Assembly (NCBI GenBank): GCA_022560025.1
Contig: JAFISE010000222.1
Coordinates: forward strand, 1 to 42,828
Length of the DNA: 42,828 nt
Direction: 5' to 3'
Source: Stagonosporopsis chrysanthemi
Taxonomy: Eukaryota > Ascomycota > Dothideomycetes > Pleosporales > Didymellaceae
Below the pieces are notes generated by a model. That model was not told the DNA's origin, did no database searches, and worked only from the letters and a program-made list of their open reading frames with translations. Below are positions 10,886 to 19,756 of the stretch, in pieces. How positions within the stretch are numbered: position 1 is the stretch's first letter; every line of letters starts with the position of its first letter. Both the position numbers and the translations under genes were made by a program.

Positions 10886-12331
10886 ATGATGCTCGGCAGA
10901 ACCTTGCCTCCGGCACTCTTCTCGCTCCTCCTTGCTGCCGCGCGTGCTGCCGCCTCGCCATCGCCCTACGACTTCAAGGATAATTACCACGACCCCGCAC
11001 CCAGTCCCGAGGACGGCCCTCCTGCTTCCTTCCACGCCACAAGAGATAGAGGGCGCCTGCCTTACGAAATTTGCGGCCTTGTTGGAGGTTACGTTCTCAC
11101 AGTCTTAATTTGGGGTATCCTGCTTCTCACAGTCGGGAGAAAGATGAGACGGAAGGCATTGGAACCGCCGCCTGCGTTGGAGTTCGAGCAGGAGCTGAAG
11201 CCCATACGGCCAACGATGGAAACGCCAATCAGCCCGAGTTCGATGCGCTCGGCCACCAGCTGGATGCGGAAATTCAAGAGAGGCCCTGAGTCGCTGTCCG
11301 GAAGCACACCTGTCAGCCCGGCCATCCAGAGCCCAATGTCTTTTGACCAGAAAGTTCTCGATGCTGACAGACAGCGTGCTCAAGATGATATGGAGAGGCT
11401 GTATGCTGCTGTGATGGATCATGACGCGAAGAAGCACTCGCGGCAGGCTAGTCTGGCCACTGTCGAAGAACCACAGCCACCAGCTTCGATCAGATCTGAG
11501 AGGAGGCGGCCATCGGCCATCAGCACCACGCAACGAGCGCCGGCTGGCAGCACTCCTACATCACCTATCAAAGCGATCTACCCTCCCGAATATAACAACA
11601 ACATGGTTGCACCACAGCAGCATTCACGTAACAACAGCCTCCGTGCCGACCACCCACCTCCATCGCCGCGCTCGATTCTCGCAAAGCCAACCCGCCTCTC
11701 GAGTGCAAGCAGACAGGAGAAGAACGCACGCTTCAACCTCAAAAACCTTCGCATCAGCGGGCCTATCCAGAGCTACGGTGGCGCTGCACCCGACGACGAG
11801 GCTCGCACACCTCTATCACCGCGCTTCTACCCAGACCCTGGAGCGCCGCCGTCGCCTCCAACACAACCCACCTCGCCATCGACACCCTACTCGCCAACTG
11901 AACCAGCAGAGATTGAACGCGCGCTCAGCCTGCGAATCCCCCTGCCCAACCCAGCACCTCAGCGCGGCCCCGGCCTGACCATCTCCCCACCGCTCGCGCC
12001 AAGAATCAACGTCACGCGCTCCCCCACCATGAACCCGGCCTCGCAGCTCCCCTTCCGCTCCTACCAGACCGAATCGCCGCTCAAATCCCCAGGCATCCAG
12101 ACCACCGTGCTCGACCGCCGGCCCGACAAGCTCTCGCTCCAGACACCGCGCACCGGCGTCCCCTTCACGCCCTACAGCCCCTACATGCCCTTCACGCCCA
12201 TCACGCCCGTGACGCCGCACCTGCTCACCAAGAAGGAGAGGAAGGTCCGCCGCAAGGAGGGCACCGAGCGGCTGGGCACGCTGGACGAGCTGGTGCAGAG
12301 TCCCAAGGAGATATTTGGGGATGCCTATTGA
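10886..12331 (+). CDS. Single-pass membrane protein with long disordered cytosolic tail
   Basis: An uninterrupted frame of 481 residues. It starts with a signal peptide (MMLGRTLPPALFSLLLAAAR, then an Ala-rich end), a short Pro/Asp-rich extracellular part, and one strong transmembrane segment at about residues 60-83 (CGLVGGYVLTVLIWGILLL). A basic stop-transfer follows (GRKMRRK). The rest is Ser/Pro/Thr-rich with many SP/TP sites (TPISPSSMRS, TPVSPAIQSP), ending in a charged stretch with LGTLDELVQSPKEIFGD. This suggests a type I surface or vacuolar membrane protein regulated by proline-directed phosphorylation. Conserved fungal proteins with this layout exist, but I cannot name a function. Confidence 0.82.
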   Translation: MMLGRTLPPALFSLLLAAARAAASPSPYDFKDNYHDPAPSPEDGPPASFHATRDRGRLPYEICGLVGGYVLTVLIWGILLLTVGRKMRRKALEPPPALEFEQELKPIRPTMETPISPSSMRSATSWMRKFKRGPESLSGSTPVSPAIQSPMSFDQKVLDADRQRAQDDMERLYAAVMDHDAKKHSRQASLATVEEPQPPASIRSERRRPSAISTTQRAPAGSTPTSPIKAIYPPEYNNNMVAPQQHSRNNSLRADHPPPSPRSILAKPTRLSSASRQEKNARFNLKNLRISGPIQSYGGAAPDDEARTPLSPRFYPDPGAPPSPPTQPTSPSTPYSPTEPAEIERALSLRIPLPNPAPQRGPGLTISPPLAPRINVTRSPTMNPASQLPFRSYQTESPLKSPGIQTTVLDRRPDKLSLQTPRTGVPFTPYSPYMPFTPITPVTPHLLTKKERKVRRKEGTERLGTLDELVQSPKEIFGDAY

Positions 12332-12859
12332 GATACCAAGCCAAACCGGTGTTTTGTGTTCTTTTTTTTTGTATATATGGGAGGTTTTGGTCGTTTGTTT
12401 GTTTGTTGGCTGGTTGGTTGGTTTCTCGCCAATACCGCGCGCATGTGCGTTGGGGTTAGATATCATGACTTATGACTCGTGTAGCTTATAGCTGGTGGTG
12501 GACAATGAACGCGCAAGCTGCTGCTGCTGCTGCTTGCTTGCTTGCATCCTATCACATCATAACATAAGATGCCATACCATATCCCATCTCGAGATCACCC
12601 ATACCACACCATACAATACCCCCGTCGTCTGCTAATCGCACAACAGCCTCGACAATCGCTCATAGTCCACGCCACTGCTTTACTTCGAGACCCACCCAAA
12701 CCAACTCACGACACATTTCAAAAAAAAGGAACGTGTCGTTATTCGTCTAAAGACATTAAACCATTACTCAACTATGGATCGTCACCGCCTCCGTCGTGCC
12801 AATAATGATGCCTGCCGGGTAGCTGTAGATGTAGATGTAGATGTAGATGACTCTCCATT

Positions 12860-12860
<1 letters not shown>
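12332..12860. other. 3' region of the membrane-protein gene up to the assembly gap
   Basis: About 530 bp holding the 3' UTR and short repeats (GCT triplets near 12520, four TAGATG units at 12827-12850). The minus strand between 12860 and 12770 could hold a last exon of the precursor gene beyond the gap. Nothing there can be assigned firmly. Confidence 0.4.
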
Positions 12861-12927
<67 letters not shown>

Positions 12928-13546
12928 TGTGGGGCTGCTCTTCCTCCCCCCCGCCCGGCGCCGGGGTGGCGCGGGGGGGCTGAGTGCGCGCNNNNNNNNN
13001 NNNNNNNNNNNNNNNNNNNNNNNNNNNNNNNNNNNNNNNNNNNNNNNNNNNNNNNNNNNNNNNNNNNNNNNNNNNNNNNNNNNNNNNNNNNNNNNNNNNN
13101 NNNNNNNNNNNNNNNNNNNNNNNNNNNNNNNNNNNNNNNNNNNNNNNNNNNNNNNNNNNNNNNNNNNNNNNNNNNNNNNNNNNNNNNNNNNNNNNNNNNN
13201 NNNNNNNNNNNNNNNNNNNNNNNNNNNNNNNNNNNNNNNNNNNNNNNNNNNNNNNNNNNNNNNNNNNNNNNNNNNNNNNNNNNNNNNNNNNNNNNNNNNN
13301 NNNNNNNNNNNNNNNNNNNNNNNNNNNNNNNNNNNNNNNNNNNNNNNNNNNNNNNNNNNNNNNNNNNNNNNNNNNNNNNNNNNNNNNNNNNNNNNNNNNN
13401 NNNNNNNNNNNNNNNNNNNNNNNNNNNNNNNNNNNNNNNNNNNNNNNNNNNNNNNNNNNNNNNNNNNNNNNNNNNNNNNNNNNNNNNNNNNNNNGGGGGG
13501 GGGGGGGGGTGGGTGGGGGAGGGGGGGGGGGTGGGGGGGGTGGGGG

Positions 13547-13592
<46 letters not shown>
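12861..13592. other. Assembly gap flanked by poly-C and poly-G
   Basis: 66 C (12861-12926), then a GC-rich stretch, then 503 N (12992-13494), then a G-rich stretch ending in 45 G (13548-13592). The flanks are roughly reverse complements of each other, as expected if reads from both sides run into a homopolymer or a low-quality tail. Open frames predicted across this stretch are meaningless. The gap falls inside intron 4 of the precursor gene. Confidence 0.95.
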
Positions 13593-13593
<1 letters not shown>

Positions 13594-13603
13594 CTCAACG
13601 TAC

Positions 13604-14318
13604 CGTAGTCGGCATACTTGCCGTAGCCCTTCTCGGTGGGCGCAGCTTCGGCTTCAGCTTCGCGTTTGTAGCCTCCGTATTTGCCGTAGTTGGCATACTT
13701 TCCATAGCCACCTTTGGGGGGAGGGTACGAGCCTGGTCAAGTGAGTGGCTGGTCGGAGTAGGTGCTTGGGCTACTACGTCAACATACCATAGTTTGCATA
13801 CTGCCCGTAGCCCTTGCTGTCGGTGGGTGCGGCCTCAGGATCGGCCTCGGGCTCGGCCTCCCGCTTGCTCTTTCCACTGTACTTTCCGTAGCTGGCGTAG
13901 TGTCCGTAGCCACCCTTTGGCGGGGGGTAAGAGCCTGGTCTGTTAGAAACATTCATTGCTCACGCATGTCGCATCGTAGTGTACCATAGTGGGCGTATTC
14001 TCCGTAACCCTTCTCAGTGGGGGCAGCCTCGGCCTCAGGTTCGGCCTCAGGCTCTGCCTCACGCTTGTATCCTCCATATTTGCCGTAGCTTGCATACTTT
14101 CCATAGCCACCTTTAGGAGGCGGGTAGGAGCCTTATATTTATCAGACGTGTTGATTGTTTGAGCCTGTTGGTGACATACCGTAGTCAGCATACTTGCCGT
14201 AATCCTTCTGCTCGGTAGGTGCGGCATCAGGCTGAGCCTCAGGTGCAGCATCTGGGTTTGCGACCGGGACGGCGACGGTCGCAGCCGCAAGAGCCAGAAG
14301 GGCGTATGCGTACTTCAT
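13604..14318 (-). CDS. Secreted repeat precursor with Kex2 sites, candidate RiPP precursor (3' partial)
   Basis: Four exons on the minus strand: 14180-14318, 13985-14131, 13788-13934 and 13604-13732. Introns are 48, 50 and 55 bp; a fourth donor (GTACGT) at 13603 runs into the gap, so the 3' end is missing. The start MKYAYALLALAAATVAVPVA is a signal peptide. At least 187 residues follow one plan. Each module has a GYG.YA.YG motif, a G-SYPPPKGGYG block, a (Y/S)GKY(G/S)G segment, then KR (residues 69-70, 119-120, 167-168) and a run of EA/EP/DP dipeptides. KR is the Kex2 site, and EA/EP spacers are trimmed by Ste13-type dipeptidyl aminopeptidase in alpha-pheromone precursors. Predicted released peptides are about 35-40 residues, rich in Gly and Tyr. 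The divergent neighbour is a UstYa-family gene, as in dikaritin clusters. Alternatives: secreted Gly/Tyr-rich antimicrobial or surface peptides without cyclisation. Confidence 0.85.
13733..14179 (-). repeat. Exon-encoded tandem repeat modules of the precursor (exons 2-3 with introns 1-3)
   Basis: Exons 2 and 3 are both exactly 147 bp; exon 4, just outside this span, is 129 bp because its EA/EP spacer is shorter. Every intron splits the same Gly codon (phase 1) between YG and SYPPP. Introns are unrelated in sequence apart from splice signals, while exons are close copies, so repeat units correspond to exons. Confidence 0.85.
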
Positions 14319-15494
14319 GGTAAGAGGCTGAAGGATGTGTGATTGGAACGAGAGGTTGAGGTTTTATGCCTGGGTTTGAACCTCTGAAGTTGTGGCTTGA
14401 TCTTTCCATCGAGCAGCGCATAGAGGTTCATATATAACTCTCGAGGCCGTCCATCAAGACCGCCGCCATCTCAGCTTAGCATGTTCATGCAGTTGCAGAC
14501 GGTTAGACCGATCATCCACGCCATGTCTTGGGGCGTGCAGTCGTGCTCACTGACGAGATCATCGTCGTGCAGAACTAATGCTGGAGAATATCGATTGCGG
14601 GATGGTAGTACTCGTATGGCTTGCGCAAAGCATCATGACGATGCTGCCTTGCCTGATAGAGGCCGTCTTAGCCGTCAATCCAGCCGTATGTCGCCATGTG
14701 TTGCCTGTGAGGTCGTGAAAGACGTGTTGGTAGTCCGTAAATAGTTCAAGCTAGCCGCTCTTCGTAGCTGTATAGTGCGGATCTTGTCGTGAAAGTTTTA
14801 TGGGGTCTCCGCATGGAGGTACCGGATAGAACTCTGGGGCATATCTCCGGTGAGGTGTTAATTGCAGCACGGACGGTGAGTGGTTGAATCATGTCACGTG
14901 GTCGGGCGTCAGCTCTCGTATATGCTGCCACTTGGTGCTTGAATGCAGGCTACATGCAGGGCAATGCATGCGATCGACTCCAAAGCTGGAGTGGCGAATG
15001 TCGTGATGGTAATACGAATTTCGTATCGTGATGCAACCCGAAGGCAGCATCGGTGTAGGCTATGGTACCGAGATGAGTGACAACAATCGACACTGCACAT
15101 TCGAGACGTCGTTTGTAGCAATCTAATGGGAATGCGGCACAACGTCAGAGACATATGTGTGCCCCAACATCGCGAGGACTTCTGGAATCAGCTGCAGCAC
15201 TCCAAGCGTGCGCTAGTCGTGAGGCGTGATCTTCGTTCAGCCCGGTTTTGTAGGCTAACGAATGCCCTTGTTGTCAGCTTCGGCGGGGTAGTTCTGGAAT
15301 ACGGTCTTGGTGTGTAGCTGCAAGCTTACCCGTCTTAGCCATATGTTCGATACTATTGCGCAGAATTCCAAAAATAAATCAAAGCTCCATTGCAAAAGTC
15401 GTATTGTTGCTCTCCAGTACCTCCATGCTCTTCGTCGTCGTTTTTCTCCCAACTGTGATCTTCCTCGCAATCTCTTGTCGTTTGAACCATCAAA
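14319..15494. promoter_or_regulatory. Divergent intergenic region between precursor and UstYa gene
   Basis: 1176 bp that must carry both promoters. A TATATA element at 14431-14436 lies 113 bp upstream of the precursor ATG. No gene or family signature is visible in the short open frames here. A shared bidirectional promoter is plausible but not shown. Confidence 0.55.
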
Positions 15495-16466
15495 ATGTTT
15501 GGCAGGACACAGAAGCGAGAAACGTATAGCCCGGTGAAGTCTGAAGACAGTGAAGGCTTACTGGCAAACAATGAAACCTTGTCGGTCGGTGGACTCCCCA
15601 CCAATGCCCCCCTTCGGCGTCAATCATGGATAGGGACAAGCATCATGATCTTTTGTACAGCAGTGCTATCTGCACTGTTCGGTGCCTGGGCTGCACGCCA
15701 CGGACTGGACGCCGATGCTTTCAGTATACGGCACATCTCTGAGTACTGTATGTTTGAGCAGCAAAATGATCAAACGGACCCCACTGACAACAACCAGCTC
15801 CGATCATAAAAGACGCAGATCTGACTTTTGAGCGCGTCCGCTTCAATGGGTCTTTCCTCAAGCTCAATGCTTTCAGACAGGATGCTGGGCCCGAAGTTGA
15901 CGCAGCCTGGAAGAGCCTCGGAGCCGACTTCAGCGCAGTCCGCATCCCAGCTTCTGAAGCTGCAGAGTCGAATATCAGACATGATCAGGTGAAGATCAAA
16001 GAGAAGTATGGTGGCGGTTTCCCTGCGAACGTGGAGGGCCTGCACCATCTCCACTGCTTGAATCTCCTTCGTAAGTCGCTTCCCTGGAACATCGAGTACT
16101 ATAAGGCCATGAAGATGGGGCCTTTCGCAAATGAAGAACGAATCTTGAAGGCGCACGTCAGTAAGTCATATCCCAGGGCCGCTTGTGTTTGGATGAGAGC
16201 TTACCGGTGTCCTAATAGCCCATTGTCTCGATATCATTCGACAGCAGCTGATGTGCAATGTCGATATTGGCGTACTGGGGCAAGTATGGTACCAGCCACC
16301 TAACTCAGACATCGAGCCCTTTGTCGACTTTAACACCGTACATACATGTCGGTCGTTCGAAGCCGTCCGTGACTGGGCTGAGAAGCACCAGCTGCCGACT
16401 GACACGCCTGACGACTTTCTCGAAGGGCCGAAAGAGGGCGACAGAATATACCTGGATATTCCGTAG
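15495..16466 (+). CDS. UstYa-family (DUF3328) oxidase-like protein
   Basis: Three exons: 15495-15747, 15798-16160 and 16219-16466. Introns are 50 and 58 bp, and the product is 287 residues. An N-terminal cytosolic part is followed by one transmembrane segment (about 45-66, SWIGTSIMIFCTAVLSALFG). The luminal domain has the family motif HxxHC (H167, H170, C171 in HHLHC), the segment LNLLRKSLPW, and the second motif THCLD (206-210) followed by QQLMCNVDIGVLGQVWY. Both motifs are intact, so the protein looks functional. UstYa/UstYb and relatives catalyse oxidative cyclisation of core peptides in ustiloxin, asperipin, phomopsin and victorin biosynthesis; some relatives act in non-RiPP pathways. Its divergent neighbour encodes a Tyr-rich Kex2-processed precursor, which makes it the likely modifying enzyme. 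Confidence 0.93.
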
Positions 16467-16517
16467 CCCCGGACTCAGACACAGGCGCTCATAGACTGTA
16501 ATACAATGATAGCATGG

Positions 16518-17300
16518 TCAAAAGTAGAAATCAATGTACCTCTGAGGCACATCTTCAGTCCACCACTCCCTAATCAAGTCACCCCACCCCTCCCAAACGC
16601 TTTTGTCAAGCACATCTACTGCTCTTCCTCTTCTGACTGCGAAATCGAGGTCGAGGCTGCGCTCGCCATGCACGTAGATCTTTCCTCGCGCCTTCGCCCT
16701 AAAGCGCATGTCAAGTCTGTACTGTGTGACAATGCGTCGCGCTGCGAGAACGAAACGTTCTTTCTCCTGCGCGGTGCGCATGTCTTTGGGGTCAACAATC
16801 ATGACGACATACTCGATATTAGGGAAATCGCGCAAGCAATTCGTTAGTGCGCCATCGACAAAGGCAACACGAACGACTTGCGTGATTACGATCTTCCTTA
16901 GCGACGTCGCATCGCTGCCGACTGCTTCGAGAAAGTGAGCAAGCAGGCCGGCATCTGGCGAATCATCGAAATGCTTGTTAATCCGGTCTTCGAGATCAAT
17001 GAACAAGAGATCCATATCGAGCCGGAAATAGAACTCCACGGGCCTCGGATCGAGAGGAGACGGCAGATAAATTAGGGCGTTGGTGCGTCGCGCGTGATAC
17101 TCCGCTTCTGCACGTGCTTCGCGGCAAATGTTTACCACGGTGGGCGCTGGAGTTGGTGAATAGCGTGGGCAGAACACATCTTCGGTGTGCTGGTCATCGT
17201 GTGCTTTGCTTCGTATTGTCACGATCCGAGGCGGTTCATCGAAATAGGCATACGACCAGATCTGCAGGCGGACCTCCTTGGGCAGATTAAAGATTGACAT
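16518..17300 (-). CDS. 2EXR-domain protein
   Basis: Uninterrupted frame of 260 residues from the ATG at 17300 (MSIFNLPKEVRLQIWSY). An in-frame ATG at 17420 would add 40 residues, but that stretch looks like a leader. The first residues fit the F..LP.E(V/L)R..IW signature of 2EXR, an F-box-like N-terminal motif common in filamentous ascomycetes and often expanded in plant-associated species. A typical VNICREARAEA segment follows. The rest has no catalytic motif. It ends 51 bp from the stop of the UstYa gene, on the opposite strand, so the two genes converge. There is no known role in peptide biosynthesis, and it is more likely a cluster border than a member. Confidence 0.75.
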   Translation of the reverse strand: MSIFNLPKEVRLQIWSYAYFDEPPRIVTIRSKAHDDQHTEDVFCPRYSPTPAPTVVNICREARAEAEYHARRTNALIYLPSPLDPRPVEFYFRLDMDLLFIDLEDRINKHFDDSPDAGLLAHFLEAVGSDATSLRKIVITQVVRVAFVDGALTNCLRDFPNIEYVVMIVDPKDMRTAQEKERFVLAARRIVTQYRLDMRFRAKARGKIYVHGERSLDLDFAVRRGRAVDVLDKSVWEGWGDLIREWWTEDVPQRYIDFYF

Positions 17301-17502
17301 GAGAGGTAGTTGTGAAAGGATGGCTGGGATTGTGGGGCAATGACTGGCCGAATGTAACTGCCCGAAGCGGTAACTTTGAGAAAGTGTGGAAAAAGGGTGG
17401 TTGTATCCGCCCTCTTGCATCACGTCACAGCCTGTTAGATCATGTTAGATCAAGCCACAAGCTAATGGCGCGTCCACGTGATGGCGCGTTTTGCTTCTTT
17501 GT

Positions 17503-17546
17503 GGCCATATAGTGTTTAGCCACATATAGTGATCGGCCACCCCACC
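17503..17546. repeat. Left terminal inverted repeat
   Basis: 44 bp, complementary to 19681-19724 except for two adjacent positions where this copy has TA and the other has CG (read in the same direction). Confidence 0.9.
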
Positions 17547-17600
17547 ACAACGCGTTACTCAGTTTTTGACCCCTATTATCATTAACACCACGCTTCCAAA

Positions 17601-19632
17601 ATGGATGCCCGCGGGCTAGGTATACAAGCTGCTATTGATGACCTTTATGCTGGTGTTTTTACAAGCCAACAGAAGGCTGCTGCAGCCTATGGTGTTCCCC
17701 GATCTACTCTCCAAGAGCGCATCAACAGTTGCCAACCCAACGCGATAGCTTACTCAAATCAGCAGCAATTGACTCTAGAACAAGAGGCCTTTCTAGTAGA
17801 TTAGATACTTAATAAGGACTCACGCGCACAACCTCTATCTCATCCTCGCGTGCGAGAGATAGCCACTTGAATCCTTTGTATAAACAGTGACTACGAGACT
17901 CTTAGGCAACTATAGGTACCCTGTTTCATTAACCGCAACCCACAGGTTGCCTCTATTGTCAGCTGAACAATCAAAAGCGCACAGACTACAGCAGCTAGCT
18001 ATAAGACTATTTAAGCCTTTCTTAAGCTGTTTAAACATACTTAGGTTAAGCTGGGTATGCAATATAAGTGTCAGAACCCAGCCCGAGCCGCTGAGCCAAA
18101 CAAGCACCAAAAAGGTCAATAGTACTCACAGACTGTGAGTACAGGCTCGGAGCAGTACTATATCGTCACTGTCAGCCTGGCCAGGGTCTGACAGCTAGGG
18201 CCTGACAGCCAGGGTGTAACGACGCAGGATGCTAGAGGGGTCCGAATCGCATAGGTATCCGCTACGAGGTGTATGGAAGCACTGGGATAAACTGCAGGAC
18301 TAGATCTCTATTCCTATAGGTCTTGTACGAAAGGATACTTCAAAACTATCTATCTGAACTCTGTAGAGGCTTCCCCTCTTATACCTGGAAGCTCGGGGAA
18401 GACTGTACAGAGGAGCAGTTGGAAGACGGATCTGAGTCGGGTAGTTGTCGGGTGATGTAAGGTAGGCTTGAAGAACTGGGCTTGTTCTTACACAGGGGCC
18501 TGACAATAAGGACATATAGAACATAGATAAGACTGGGGTTGCCCTAGGGGTATGTACCAACACTTAGGTGCTTGCTAGTTTATTAAAGAAGAAGGCTTAT
18601 ATCAAATCTCTAGAGGATCGTAAGTGGGTATCAATTATTAAGACTATCTCTGCTACTGGCATTAAGCTCCAATGCCTAGTTATCTCCAAGGGCAAGCATC
18701 TACAATCTACCTAATTCCCTGCAGAAGGTACTCTAGATTGGCTCTATACAACGTCAGAGAATAGCTAGACATTAAACGCAATTAGTTATAAATAGTTACA
18801 GCGTATTTTTATACTGAATACTTTACTATCAACCTGAGGTTACTGTTTACTCCTTCTAGACAGCTATGGCTCCTACACTCCTATTGACTTTATGTGGCTC
18901 TGCAAGATCAACCAGATACATCTACTGTACCTCCTACTACACGCCTCTCACGTACTACAGCCGCTAGACCTTGCTCTATTCTCTATAGTCAAGTCTAGGT
19001 ACTGTGAGCAGATCTGAGCTCTCTCTGCCCTAGATAACGCAGCACCTATTAAGAAGGAGCGCTTTGTAGTATTATATAACAAAGCAAGAGAAGAAGGTCT
19101 ATTAGAACGAGTTATACAAGCTAGTTAGCAGGCAGCAGGTCTCTGCCTATATAACCCAGAGCAAGTCCTTCACTTATCTCAAATCTCTGGGCGTCCAAGT
19201 ACTCCACCAGCAACCAACCAGGAGGCAGCTACCTCAGAGCTAGTATTCAATACCCCTCAGAGCTCACAGGCCCTATATAAGGCTCACTAACAGTTACTAC
19301 TGTCAGAGAACCTCTCACGGAGTACCCGGCTTGTTCTTGGCAAAGCAGGTAAGGCTATTGCAGCTGCAAATACTTGGGCAGCTCAACTCCAAGCTAAAAA
19401 TGAACGACTTAAATATTAACTAGATAGTACTAGAGTTACTCGCTCACGGAAGCGAGTTCAAGTTGACCCAAACACGCGCTTTAGTAACGTTGAGACGATT
19501 AAGGCTGCCATTGATCAAGCAGCAGCTCTACAGGCTCAACGGGCAACCAAGTCACCTGAGAAAGAAGCTCAAAAAGCAGCAGCAGCAGCAGCTCTTACTC
19601 TCAACTCTATGTGCACTGAGTGGCAAATATAA
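17601..19632 (+). pseudogene. Pogo-type transposase pseudogene
   Basis: The intact first 67 codons encode an N-terminal Psq-type helix-turn-helix (AAAYGVPRSTLQERI). The frame then has TAG/TAA stops. After removing the LTR insertion, typical DDE-transposase landmarks can be read: NIDKTGVALG near the first catalytic Asp, DSYGSYTPIDF at the second, and HASHVLQPLDLALF, the most conserved pogo/CENP-B block. The tail (ETIKAAIDQAAALQAQRA) ends with a TAA at 19630-19632. The stops and the interruption make it non-functional. Confidence 0.88.
18069..18505. mobile_element. Solo LTR nested inside the transposon
   Basis: A 437-bp sequence beginning TGTCAGAACCC and ending GGGGCCTGACA (TG..CA ends with inverted TGTCA/TGACA). 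It is flanked by a perfect 5-bp duplication ATAAG at 18064-18068 and 18506-18510. Removing it and one ATAAG restores the surrounding transposase reading. No retroelement coding sequence is inside, so this is a solo LTR left by LTR-LTR recombination. Confidence 0.85.
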
Positions 19633-19680
19633 TCGTTGTTGTTGAGTAAAATTGCAACTCTATACTGTGTGGCTGCTTTG

Positions 19681-19724
19681 GGTGGGGTGGCCGATCACTA
19701 TATGTGGCCGAACACTATATGGCC
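19681..19724. repeat. Right terminal inverted repeat
   Basis: 44-bp inverted partner of 17503-17546. It keeps CG where the left copy has TA. Confidence 0.9.
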
Positions 19725-19756
19725 GAGCTTATGTCTATCCAAAAGCGAGCAGCTGT

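Larger units (their letters stand above)
17503..19724 (+). mobile_element. Degenerate pogo-type DNA transposon with 44-bp terminal inverted repeats
   Basis: The ends at 17503-17546 and 19681-19724 are inverted copies matching at 42 of 44 positions. Both begin GGCCATATAGTGTT and contain two copies of an ATATAGTG..CGGCCA unit, probably transposase binding sites. Inside is a dead transposase frame and a nested solo LTR. No clear target-site duplication was found directly outside the ends. The element lies 32 bp past the stop codon of the 5'-nucleotidase gene and about 200 bp upstream of the 2EXR gene. Confidence 0.88.

Noticed and set aside
12847..13946. Long open frames (poly-Pro/poly-Gly with X) across the gap on both strands
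   Set aside because: They consist of homopolymer C/G and N; an artefact of the gap.
13604..14318. Mating pheromone (alpha-factor) precursor
   Set aside because: KR-EA spacers match, but the repeated units are 35-40 residues, Gly/Tyr-rich and vary between modules, unlike the short, Trp-containing, near-identical alpha-pheromone repeats of ascomycetes.
17500..19730. TA target-site duplication for the pogo element
   Set aside because: The inverted repeats extend through GGCC to the outermost matching base and the bases outside (GT and GA) do not match; a TA duplication cannot be shown.
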